From Neoroseomonas alkaliterrae (GTDB lineage Bacteria; Pseudomonadota; Alphaproteobacteria; Acetobacterales; Acetobacteraceae): 64,000 bases of DNA. Under the pieces are notes generated by a model. It made no database searches, was not told the origin of the DNA, and saw only the letters and a list, made by a program, of their open reading frames with translations. Numbering within the stretch: the stretch's first letter is position 1; each line of letters starts with the position of its first letter. The stretch is from contig NZ_JACIJE010000010.1 in NCBI RefSeq assembly GCF_014199195.1, positions 106,899 to 170,898 on the forward strand, in the 5' to 3' direction. The position numbers and the translations under genes were made by a program. Positions 18,464-26,695 of the stretch are shown in pieces.

Positions 18464-19741
18464 ATGCGCGACCTGCTCATCACCGATGCCCGCCTGCTCG
18501 ACCCCGCGAGCGGGACGGATTCCCGCGGGGCCCTGCTGGTGCGCGAGGGCGTCATCGCCGATCTCGGCCCGGGCCTCGCCGCGCCCGAGGGGGCGGAGGT
18601 GCTGGACGCCGGCGGCGCCTGCCTCGCCCCCGGGCTCGTGGACCTGCGCGCCAATCTCGGCGAGCCTGGCGCCGAGCACCGGGAGAGCATCGCGAGCGCG
18701 GCGGGCGCGGCGGCCGCGGGCGGCATCACCACGCTCTGCGTGCTGCCGGACACCGACCCCGCGCTGGACGATCCCGCGCTGCTCTCCTTCATGATCCGGC
18801 GCGGGGAGGCCACGGGCTCGGTCTCGCTGCTGCCCTATGGCGCGGCGACGGCAGGCTGCGCGGGCAAGGAACTCGCCGAGTTCGGCCTGCTGCGCGAGGC
18901 CGGCGCCATCGCCTTCACCGACGGGGCGCGCGCGATCGCCTCGGCGCGCACGATGCGGCTCGCGCTGTCCTATGCGCGGGCCTTCGGCGCCTTCGTGGTG
19001 CAGCATCCGGAGGAGCCCACGCTTGCCGCCGGAGGCGCCGCGACCGAAGGCGAGCTCGCCACCCGTCTCGGCCTGCCCGGCATCCCGCCGGCGGCGGAGG
19101 CGATGATGGTCGCGCGCGACATCGCGCTTGCGCGCATCACCGGCGGGCATGTGCATTTCGCCCATGTCTCCACCGCCGCCGCGCTCGACCTCATCCGCGC
19201 GGCCAAGGCCGAGGGGCTCCGCGTCACCTGCGACACGGCGCCGCCCTATTTCGACCTCAACGAGACGGCGATCGGCGACTACCGCACCTATGCCAAGCTC
19301 AGCCCGCCGCTGCGCACCGAGGCCGACCGCCAGGCCGTGGTGGCGGCGCTGAAGGACGGCACGATCGACGCCGTCGCCTCCGACCACCAGCCGCGCGACG
19401 CCGACGACAAGCGCCTGCCCTTCGCCCAGGCCGAGGCGGGCGGGGCGGGGCTCGCCACGCTGCTCGCGGTCACGCTCGCGCGCGTGCATGGCGGGGACCT
19501 CCCGATGCTCGAGGCCCTGGCCCTGCTGACCTGCCGGCCGGCGGCCCTGCTCGGCCTCCCGGTTGGCCGGCTGGCGAAGGGCGCCCCGGCGGATCTCGTG
19601 CTGTTCCACCCCGAGCGCGGCTGGAAGGTCGAGGCCGGCAGCCTGCCGGGCAAGGCGCAGAACTCGCCCTTCGACGGCCGCGCGCTGGAGGGCCGCGTGC
19701 TCGGCACCTGGAAGGCCGGGCGACGGGTCTTCGGCGCATGA
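18464..19741 (+). CDS. pyrC: Dihydroorotase-like protein lacking the metal-binding HxH (PyrC')
   Basis: This 425-residue amidohydrolase-fold protein aligns by eye with class I dihydroorotases (GLVDLRANLGEPGAEH, AAAAGGITTLCVLPDT, GHVHFAHVSTAAALDLI, ASDHQPRD). Active enzymes carry an HxH zinc pair where this one has RAN (VDLRANLGEPG), so catalysis is unlikely. Such inactive PyrC' proteins are known in bacteria such as Pseudomonas as structural partners of aspartate transcarbamoylase (PyrB). pyrB is not adjacent, although it commonly is. Its TGA overlaps the plsY ATG, making pyrC'-plsY one transcript. Confidence 0.85.
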   Translation: MRDLLITDARLLDPASGTDSRGALLVREGVIADLGPGLAAPEGAEVLDAGGACLAPGLVDLRANLGEPGAEHRESIASAAGAAAAGGITTLCVLPDTDPALDDPALLSFMIRRGEATGSVSLLPYGAATAGCAGKELAEFGLLREAGAIAFTDGARAIASARTMRLALSYARAFGAFVVQHPEEPTLAAGGAATEGELATRLGLPGIPPAAEAMMVARDIALARITGGHVHFAHVSTAAALDLIRAAKAEGLRVTCDTAPPYFDLNETAIGDYRTYAKLSPPLRTEADRQAVVAALKDGTIDAVASDHQPRDADDKRLPFAQAEAGGAGLATLLAVTLARVHGGDLPMLEALALLTCRPAALLGLPVGRLAKGAPADLVLFHPERGWKVEAGSLPGKAQNSPFDGRALEGRVLGTWKAGRRVFGA

Positions 19742-20337
19742 TCACCGACCCTTCCATCGCCTTCCTGCTGGCGCTGGCGGGGGGCTACCTGATCGGCTCG
19801 GTGCCCTTCGGCCTCGTGCTGACGAAGGCGGCGGGCCTCGGCGACATCCGCGCCATCGGCTCGGGCAATATCGGCGCGACGAACGTGCTCCGGACGGGGC
19901 GCAAGGGACTGGCGGCCGCGACGCTGCTGCTCGATGGCCTGAAGGGTGTGGCGGCCGTGCTGCTCCTGCGCTGGGTCGCGGGGGAGCAGGATCTCGTGGC
20001 CGGCACGGCGGCCGTGCTGGGGCACACCTTCCCGGTCTGGCTGGCCTTCCGCGGCGGCAAGGGCGTCGCGACGGGCCTTGGCGTCTATCTCGCCGCCATG
20101 TGGCCGGTCGGGCTCGCCTGCTGCGCGGTCTGGCTGGTGGCGGCGCGGGTGACGCGGATCTCCTCGGCCGGCGCGCTCGCCGCCTTCGCCGCCGCGCCGC
20201 TGCTGGCCCTCCTCCTGTCGGATGCCGAGCACGCGCTGCTCGCGCTGCTCGTCGGCGTGCTGATCGTCTGGAGGCACGAGGCGAACATCCGTCGGCTGCT
20301 CGCCGGGACGGAGCCGCGGATCGGCCAGAAGGGGTGA
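19738..20337 (+). CDS. plsY: Glycerol-3-phosphate acyltransferase PlsY
   Basis: This 199-residue inner-membrane protein transfers the acyl group of acyl-phosphate to glycerol-3-phosphate, the first step of phospholipid synthesis. The three PlsY signatures are present: GSGNIGATNVLRTGRKG, FRGGKGVATGLG and the C-terminal HEANIRRLL. Several transmembrane helices are evident, with an N-terminal GGYLIGSVPFGLVL segment. The ATG overlaps the preceding stop. Confidence 0.96.
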   Translation: MITDPSIAFLLALAGGYLIGSVPFGLVLTKAAGLGDIRAIGSGNIGATNVLRTGRKGLAAATLLLDGLKGVAAVLLLRWVAGEQDLVAGTAAVLGHTFPVWLAFRGGKGVATGLGVYLAAMWPVGLACCAVWLVAARVTRISSAGALAAFAAAPLLALLLSDAEHALLALLVGVLIVWRHEANIRRLLAGTEPRIGQKG

Positions 20338-20350
20338 TATCGCGCGTGGG

Positions 20351-20380
20351 TTGAATCTTCCTGCGGGTGGTGCGTAGTTT
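20351..20380 (+). promoter_or_regulatory. Candidate promoter for dprA-topA-rnr
   Basis: TTGAAT at 20351-20356 and TAGTTT at 20375-20380, separated by 18 bases, resemble sigma-70 boxes. They lie about 40 bases before the dprA ATG in the only sizeable gap of this block. Confidence 0.35.
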
Positions 20381-20421
20381 CGCTTCCCCGTCCTTCCGCC
20401 GGGGTCGAACACGCGCCCCCG

Positions 20422-21528
20422 ATGGACCACGCCGACGCCCTCGCCCGCCTGCGCCTCGCCCGCACCGAGGGCATCGGCCCCCTCACCTTCCGCAAGCTGA
20501 TCGCCCGGCACCGGGACGGCGCGGCGGCCCTGGCCGCGCTGCCGGCCCTCGGCGCCGGCCGCGCCGCGCCCTTCCGCCCGCCATCCGAAGCCGAGGCGCG
20601 GCAGGAGGCGGCGGCGCTCGCGAAGCGCGGCGGCCGCTTCGTCTTCCTCGACGACCCGCTCTACCCACCGCTGCTCGCCCGCCTGCCGGACGCGCCACCG
20701 GTGCTGGCGGTGCTGGGGGATGCCTCGCTGCTGGCCGCGCCTTCTGTGGCCGTGGTCGGGGCGCGCAACGCCTCGGCCGCGGGGCGGCGGATCGCCGAGG
20801 AGCTGGCCGAGAGCCTCGCCCAGGCGGGGCTCGCCGTGGTCTCGGGCCTCGCCCGCGGCATCGACACCGCCGCGCATGAGGGGGCGCTGCGAACGGGCGG
20901 GACGGTCGCCGTGCTGCCCGGCGGGGTGGACCGGCCCTACCCGCCGGAGAACGTGGCGCTTGCCGAGCGCATCGCGGCGCGCGGGGCGGTGGTGAGCGAG
21001 GCGCCGCTCGGCACGGTGGCGACCAACCGGCATTTCCCGAAGCGCAACCGGATCGTCGCGGGGCTGTGCCTCGGCGTGGTGGTGGTCGAGGCGGCGCACC
21101 GCTCGGGCACGCTGATCACCGCCCGCCTCGCCCTCGAGCAGGGGCGCGAGATCTTCGCCGTGCCCGGCAGCCCGCTCGATCCGCGCTGCCGTGGCTCGAA
21201 CGACCTGCTGCGCCAGGGCGCGCACCTGGTCGAGACCGCGACGGATGTGCTGGAGCACCTGCCCGAGGCACCGCGCGAGGCGCCCCTGTTCGCCCCGCGG
21301 AACCACCCGGATCCGGAGGAAACAGAGCCGGAAGGGCTGGGCCCGCCCCCGGAAGGCCCGGGCGAAGTTCTTGAACTGATTGGATTGTCACCGGTATCGG
21401 TTGACGAGGTGCTCCGCCGCTGCCACCTGACTGCCCCCGAACTCCAGGCCGTGCTCACGGATCTGGAGCTCGAGGGCCGGGTGGCGCTGCTGCCGGGCCA
21501 TCGCGTGGTCCGCTCTGCGAACGGGTGA
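20422..21528 (+). CDS. dprA: DNA-processing protein DprA
   Basis: This 368-residue DprA/Smf protein binds incoming single-stranded DNA and loads RecA during transformation. The Rossmann core shows SVAVVGARNASAAG, VSGLARGIDTAAHEGAL, FPKRNRIVAGL and SGTLITARLALEQGREIFAVPG. An N-terminal helix-hairpin region (TEGIGPLTFRKLI) and a C-terminal winged helix (about residues 312-365) complete the long form of the family. It precedes topA, with the end of dprA touching the topA start region, an arrangement widely conserved in proteobacteria. Confidence 0.95.
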   Translation: MDHADALARLRLARTEGIGPLTFRKLIARHRDGAAALAALPALGAGRAAPFRPPSEAEARQEAAALAKRGGRFVFLDDPLYPPLLARLPDAPPVLAVLGDASLLAAPSVAVVGARNASAAGRRIAEELAESLAQAGLAVVSGLARGIDTAAHEGALRTGGTVAVLPGGVDRPYPPENVALAERIAARGAVVSEAPLGTVATNRHFPKRNRIVAGLCLGVVVVEAAHRSGTLITARLALEQGREIFAVPGSPLDPRCRGSNDLLRQGAHLVETATDVLEHLPEAPREAPLFAPRNHPDPEETEPEGLGPPPEGPGEVLELIGLSPVSVDEVLRRCHLTAPELQAVLTDLELEGRVALLPGHRVVRSANG

Positions 21529-21539
21529 CACTCATATCC

Positions 21540-24281
21540 ATGTCCGACGTCGTCGTCGTCGAATCCCCGGCCAAGGCCAAGACGATCGAGAAGTATCTCG
21601 GGCGGGATTTCACCGTGCTCGCCTCCTTCGGCCATGTCCGCGACCTCGAGGAGAAGGACGGCGCCGTCCTGCCCGACCAGGACTTCGCCATGGTCTGGGG
21701 CAAGGACCCGCGCGGGGAACAGCAGGTCGGCAAGATCGCCGCCGCGCTGAAGGGAGCGAAGCGCCTCTACCTCGCGACCGACCCGGACCGGGAGGGGGAG
21801 GCGATCTCCTGGCATGTGAAGGACATGCTCGGCCAGCGCGGGGCGCTGAAGGGCAAGGATGTCCGGCGCATCACCTTCAACGAGATCACCAAGCGGGCGG
21901 TCCAGCATGCGGTCGAGCACCCGCGCGACCTCGACCAGCCGCTGATCGAGGCCTATCTCGCCCGCCGCGCGCTCGATTACCTCGTGGGCTACACGCTCTC
22001 GCCGCTGCTGTGGCGCAAGCTGCCGGGCTCGCGCTCGGCCGGGCGCGTGCAGTCCGTGGCCCTGCGCCTGATCTGCGAGCGCGAGGCCGAGATCGAGGCC
22101 TTCAAGCCCCGCGAGTACTGGACGCTGGAGGCGAAGTTCCAGACCCCCGCCGGCGCCCCCTTCACCGCCCGCCTGACGCATCTGGACGGCAGGAAGCTCG
22201 ACCAGTTCGACCTGCCGGACGAGGCGAGCGCGAAGCGCGCCAAGGCGCTGGCCGAGGCGGGCACCTACGCCGTCGCCTCGGTGGAGAAGAAGCGCACGCG
22301 GCGCAATCCGCCGCCGCCCTTCATGACCTCCACGCTGCAGATGGAGGCCTCCCGCAAGCTCGGCATGGGCGCGCAGCAGGCGATGCGCACGGCGCAGGCG
22401 CTCTATGAGGCCGGGCATATCACCTACATGCGGACGGACGGCGTCTCCATGGCGCGGGAGGCGATGTTCGCCATCCGCGACCACGTGAAGGACGCCTTCG
22501 GCCCCGACTACCTGCCCTCCGCCCCCCGCGAGTACCAGACCAAGGCCAAGAACGCCCAGGAGGCGCACGAGGCGATCCGGCCCACCGACGTGAGCCGCAC
22601 GCCGGAAGCCATGGCCGGCGAACTCGATGGCGCCCAGGCGCGGCTCTACGAACTGATCTGGAAGCGCGCCGTCGCCTCGCAGATGGCGGCCGCGGAACTC
22701 GACCAGACGGCCGTCGAGATCGCCAGCGCCGACGGGAAGATCCGTTTCCGGGCAACGGGTTCCGTCGTGGCCTTCGATGGCTTCCTCAAGCTCTACAAGG
22801 AGGACGAGGACGACCGGGCCGCCGACCTCCGCGCCGGGATCAAGCCTGCCGAGCCGACCGAGGAGGAGGACGGCCGCATCCTCCCGCCGATGCAGCAGGG
22901 CGATCCCCTCAAGCGCGGCGAGGTCACCGCCAGCCAGCATTTCACGCAACCGCCGCCGCGCTATTCGGAAGCCTCGCTCGTGAAGCGGCTGGAGGAACTC
23001 GGAATCGGGCGCCCCTCGACCTACGCCTCGATCCTGCAGCGGTTGCAGGACCTGAAATACGTCACGCTCGAGAAGCGACGCTTCGTGGCGCAGGATCTCG
23101 GGCGGATGGTGACCACCTTCCTGGTGCGCTTCTTCGAGAAATACGTGGATACGGGCTTCACCTCGCAGATGGAGGAGAAGCTCGACGAGATCTCGGCCGG
23201 CCAGACCGACTGGCGCGCGGTTATGCGCGCCTTCTGGAAGGATTTCTCGGCCGCTGTCGAGGCGACCAAGGATCTCAAGATCCGCGACGTGATCGACGCG
23301 CTGGACGAGGATCTCGGCCCGCACATCTTCCCCCCGCGCGAGGACGGCACGGACCCGCGCGCCTGCCCGAGCTGCGGCAACGGGCGGCTCGGCCTGCGGC
23401 TCGGCCGGACGGGCGCCTTCATCGGCTGCTCGAACTACCCCGAATGCCGCTACACGCGCCCCTTTGGCGTCGATTCCGGCAGCGCAGAGGGCGCGGGCGG
23501 GGACCAGGAACTCGGCGAGGATCCGGCGACCGGCCAGAAGGTCTGGCTCAAGCGCGGGCCCTTCGGCTTCTACATCCAGCTCGGCGAGGGCGGGACGGAT
23601 GCCAAGGGCAAGCCGGTCAAGCCGAAGAGAACCAGCCTTCCCAACGGGGTATCGCCTGATTCGGTGACGCTGGATCAGGCGCTCGGGCTGCTCTCCCTGC
23701 CGCGGGTGATCGGCCGCGATCCCGAGACCGGGGAGGAGATTTCCGCCGGCCTCGGCCGCTTCGGCCCCTACGTGCGCTGCGGCTCCATCTTCAAGTCGCT
23801 CGACAAGGACGACGACGTGCTGACCATCGGCATGAACCGGGCGCTCGCCCTGCTTGCCGATGCACGCGCGAGGGTGCGCGAACTCGGCCCCCATCCCGCG
23901 GACGGCGAGCCGGTGGTGGTGCGCAAGGGCCGCTTCGGCCCCTACGCGCAGCACGGCAAGACGGTGGCGAACCTGCCGCGCGATGTCGCCATGGAGGACA
24001 TCACGCTCGACGACGCGGTGGCGCTGCTGGAGCAGAAGGGCAAGGCGCTGAAGCCGCGCGGGGCGGCGGGGCGCAAGGCGGCCGCGCCGAAGGCCCCGGC
24101 GCGCAAGGCCGAGGCGCCGGCCGCCCCCGCGCGCAAGCCCGCGGCGCGCAAGGCGGCCGCCAAGCCCGCCGCCAAGGCGCCGAAGGGGGCCGCGCGGCCG
24201 GCCAAGGCCGCCGCCAAGCCTTCCGGCAAGGCCGCCGCCAAGGCCCGCCCGGCCACCCGCTCGCGCAAGACCTCCGGCTGA
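21540..24281 (+). CDS. topA: DNA topoisomerase I (type IA)
   Basis: This 913-residue enzyme relaxes negatively supercoiled DNA. The Toprim domain (VVVVESPAKAKTIEKYL, ATDPDREGEAISWH) is followed by the type IA core with the catalytic tyrosine in ITYMRTDG (Y296). A tetracysteine zinc segment (CPSCGNGRLGL...CSNYPEC) precedes several short Topo C-terminal repeats (GRFGPYVR, GRFGPYAQ). The last roughly 70 residues are a Lys/Ala/Pro-rich tail, probably DNA-binding. ATG 21540 matches the usual family start; GTG 21525, which overlaps the dprA stop, would add five residues. Confidence 0.97.
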   Translation: MSDVVVVESPAKAKTIEKYLGRDFTVLASFGHVRDLEEKDGAVLPDQDFAMVWGKDPRGEQQVGKIAAALKGAKRLYLATDPDREGEAISWHVKDMLGQRGALKGKDVRRITFNEITKRAVQHAVEHPRDLDQPLIEAYLARRALDYLVGYTLSPLLWRKLPGSRSAGRVQSVALRLICEREAEIEAFKPREYWTLEAKFQTPAGAPFTARLTHLDGRKLDQFDLPDEASAKRAKALAEAGTYAVASVEKKRTRRNPPPPFMTSTLQMEASRKLGMGAQQAMRTAQALYEAGHITYMRTDGVSMAREAMFAIRDHVKDAFGPDYLPSAPREYQTKAKNAQEAHEAIRPTDVSRTPEAMAGELDGAQARLYELIWKRAVASQMAAAELDQTAVEIASADGKIRFRATGSVVAFDGFLKLYKEDEDDRAADLRAGIKPAEPTEEEDGRILPPMQQGDPLKRGEVTASQHFTQPPPRYSEASLVKRLEELGIGRPSTYASILQRLQDLKYVTLEKRRFVAQDLGRMVTTFLVRFFEKYVDTGFTSQMEEKLDEISAGQTDWRAVMRAFWKDFSAAVEATKDLKIRDVIDALDEDLGPHIFPPREDGTDPRACPSCGNGRLGLRLGRTGAFIGCSNYPECRYTRPFGVDSGSAEGAGGDQELGEDPATGQKVWLKRGPFGFYIQLGEGGTDAKGKPVKPKRTSLPNGVSPDSVTLDQALGLLSLPRVIGRDPETGEEISAGLGRFGPYVRCGSIFKSLDKDDDVLTIGMNRALALLADARARVRELGPHPADGEPVVVRKGRFGPYAQHGKTVANLPRDVAMEDITLDDAVALLEQKGKALKPRGAAGRKAAAPKAPARKAEAPAAPARKPAARKAAAKPAAKAPKGAARPAKAAAKPSGKAAAKARPATRSRKTSG

Positions 24282-26695
24282 TGGTCCGCAGGGGGCCGCC
24301 CGCCAAGGGGCACAAGGCCCGGGCCGGCAAGGCGGGCGGCACCGCCGCGAGGCGCGGTGCGGCGCGCGCGCCGCGCGCCGCCCCGCCCGCGGGGGAGGCC
24401 GAGGCGCCCGAACCCGCCGCGCGCCCCAAGCGCCAGCCCGCCTCCGGCAAGCCGCATCGCGCGACCGCGAAATCCGCCGCCGGCCCGAAGGCGAGCGCGA
24501 AACGGCGCGCCGCGGCCCGTGAGGCCGCACCGCCGGAGCTGCCGAGCAAGGCGGCGCTGCGGGCGTTCCTCGCCGGCGCGACCGGGCGCGTCCGCAAATC
24601 CGAGATCGCGCGCGCCTTCAACCTGACGGCGGAGCAGCGCCCGGCCCTGCGCGCCCTGATGCGCGAGATCGCCGCCGAGGGCGGCGCCGCGCCGGCCGGC
24701 AAGCGGGCGATGATCCATCCCTCCCGGCTGCCCGAGATCGCGCCGGTCGAGGTGACCGGCACCGATCCCGACGGCGATCCCATCGCGCGCCCCCTGCAAT
24801 GGCAGGGCGAGGGCCGCCCTCCGGTCATCTACATGCGCCCCGAGGCGAAGGGGCAGCCGGCGCTGACCGCGGGCGAGCGGGTGCTTGCGCGGCTGCGCCC
24901 GATCGGGCCCGGCAAGTACGAGGGGCGCACCTTCAAGCGCATCGGCGGGGCGCCGCCCGCGCGCATCCTCGGCGTCTACGAGGAAGGGCAGATCATCCCG
25001 ACCGACCGGCGGCAGAAGGGCATCTGGCAGGTCGCGCCCGCCGATGCCGGGGGCGCGCGGCCGGGGCAGATCGTGCTCGCCGAGCCCCTGCCCTCGACCC
25101 GCCATTTCGGCCCCAAGCCGGCGCGCATCACCGAGGTGCTCGGCGTGATGGGCGAGCCGCGCTCGGTCTCGCTGGTCTGCATCCACGCCCATGGCATCCC
25201 CGACATCTTCCCCGCCGAGGCGGTGCAGCAGGCCGAGCGCGCGCGCGGTGTCAGCGGGCGGGGGCGGGTTGACCTGCGCGACATCCCGCTGGTGACGATC
25301 GACGGCGAGGATGCGCGCGACTTCGACGACGCCGTCTTCGCCGAGCCCGAGGGCGAGGGCTGGCGCGTGATCGTCGCCATCGCCGATGTCGCGCATTACG
25401 TGACGCCCGGCTCGGCGCTCGACCGCGAGGCCTGGGCGCGGGGCAACTCGGTCTATTTCCCCGACCGCGTCGTGCCGATGCTGCCCGAGGCGCTGTCGAA
25501 CGGCTGGTGCAGCCTGCGCCCTGGCGAGGATCGCGGCTGCCTCTTCGTCGAGATGCGCTTCGACGGCCAGGGGCGGAAGCAGGCGCACGCCTTCGGTCGC
25601 GGCATCATGCGCTCGGCCGCGCGGCTGACCTACGAGCAGGTGCAGGCCGCCGCCGATGCCGGCAAGGACCCGGCCGCCCTGCCCGCGGGCCATGTCGCCC
25701 GGCTCTACGGCGCCTTCCGCACGCTGCTCGCCGCGCGCGAGCGGCGCGGGACGCTGGATCTCGACGTGCCCGAGCGCAAGGTCGTGCTGAACGAGCGCGG
25801 CCAGGTGGAGGCGGTGGTGCCGCGCCCGCGCCTCGATGCCCACCGGCTGATCGAGGAGTTCATGGTCGCGGCCAATGTCTGCGCGGCGGAGGAGCTGGAA
25901 CGCCTCCGCCAGCCCTGCATGTACCGCGTGCATGACCGCCCCTCGGACCAGAAGATGGAGGGGCTGCGCCAGTTCCTCGCGACTTTCGGGATCTCGCTGC
26001 CGCCATCGGACCGGCTGCATCCGCGCGACTTCGCGGGCGTGCTCGCGAAGGTGCGCGGCAGCCCGCAGGAGAGGCTGGTGAACGAGGCGGTGCTGCGCGG
26101 CCAGTCCCAGGCCGCCTATGCGCCGGACAACATCGGCCATTTCGGCCTCGCGCTGCCGCGCTACGCGCATTTCACCTCGCCCATCCGCCGCTACGCGGAC
26201 CTGCTGGTGCACCGCGCGCTGATCCGCGGGCTGCGCCTCGGCCAGGACGGGCTGCAGGAGACCGAGGCGGCGCGCTTCCCCGACACCGCCGAACACATCA
26301 CGAGCACGGAACGCCGCGCCGCGGCGGCCGAGCGCGACGCGGTGGACCGCTACCTCGCGGCGTTCATGGCACAGCGCGTCGGAGAGTCGTTCGAGGTGCG
26401 CATTTCCGGGGTGACTCGCTTCGGCCTCTTCGTCACGCTGGAGGAGAACGGGGCGAGCGGAATCGTCCCTCTCGGATCATTGCCGGACGACCGATGGGAC
26501 CTGGACGAGGCCACGCAAACGCTGGCCGGTCGCAGATCGAGGCTGACCTTCACGCTGGGCCAGGCGGTGGAGGCAAGGCTTGCCGAAGCCACGCCCCGCA
26601 CCGGGGGCATGGTGTTCCACCTCATGCAGGGGCTGGCGGCGCGCGGGCGCGGCAGGGCGGCGCCCAGGGGCGGGCGGGGCGGCCGGCGCGGCTGA
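24281..26695 (+). CDS. rnr: Ribonuclease R
   Basis: This 804-residue 3'-5' exoribonuclease starts on the last base of the topA stop codon. A basic Ala/Lys/Pro-rich extension fills residues 1-90, then a winged-helix and cold-shock-type region, the RNB catalytic domain (TIDGEDARDFDDAVFAE with the metal-binding aspartates, FTSPIRRYADLLVHRAL) and a C-terminal S1 domain (VRISGVTRFGLFVTLEENG). RNase R degrades structured RNA and takes part in trans-translation and rRNA quality control. The extreme C-terminus is Arg/Gly-rich. Confidence 0.95.
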   Translation: MVRRGPPAKGHKARAGKAGGTAARRGAARAPRAAPPAGEAEAPEPAARPKRQPASGKPHRATAKSAAGPKASAKRRAAAREAAPPELPSKAALRAFLAGATGRVRKSEIARAFNLTAEQRPALRALMREIAAEGGAAPAGKRAMIHPSRLPEIAPVEVTGTDPDGDPIARPLQWQGEGRPPVIYMRPEAKGQPALTAGERVLARLRPIGPGKYEGRTFKRIGGAPPARILGVYEEGQIIPTDRRQKGIWQVAPADAGGARPGQIVLAEPLPSTRHFGPKPARITEVLGVMGEPRSVSLVCIHAHGIPDIFPAEAVQQAERARGVSGRGRVDLRDIPLVTIDGEDARDFDDAVFAEPEGEGWRVIVAIADVAHYVTPGSALDREAWARGNSVYFPDRVVPMLPEALSNGWCSLRPGEDRGCLFVEMRFDGQGRKQAHAFGRGIMRSAARLTYEQVQAAADAGKDPAALPAGHVARLYGAFRTLLAARERRGTLDLDVPERKVVLNERGQVEAVVPRPRLDAHRLIEEFMVAANVCAAEELERLRQPCMYRVHDRPSDQKMEGLRQFLATFGISLPPSDRLHPRDFAGVLAKVRGSPQERLVNEAVLRGQSQAAYAPDNIGHFGLALPRYAHFTSPIRRYADLLVHRALIRGLRLGQDGLQETEAARFPDTAEHITSTERRAAAAERDAVDRYLAAFMAQRVGESFEVRISGVTRFGLFVTLEENGASGIVPLGSLPDDRWDLDEATQTLAGRRSRLTFTLGQAVEARLAEATPRTGGMVFHLMQGLAARGRGRAAPRGGRGGRRG

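Noticed and set aside
20937..24530. A 1197-codon minus-strand frame opposite dprA and topA
   Set aside because: It lies entirely over recognised genes and shows only low-complexity Arg/Gly/Leu sequence.
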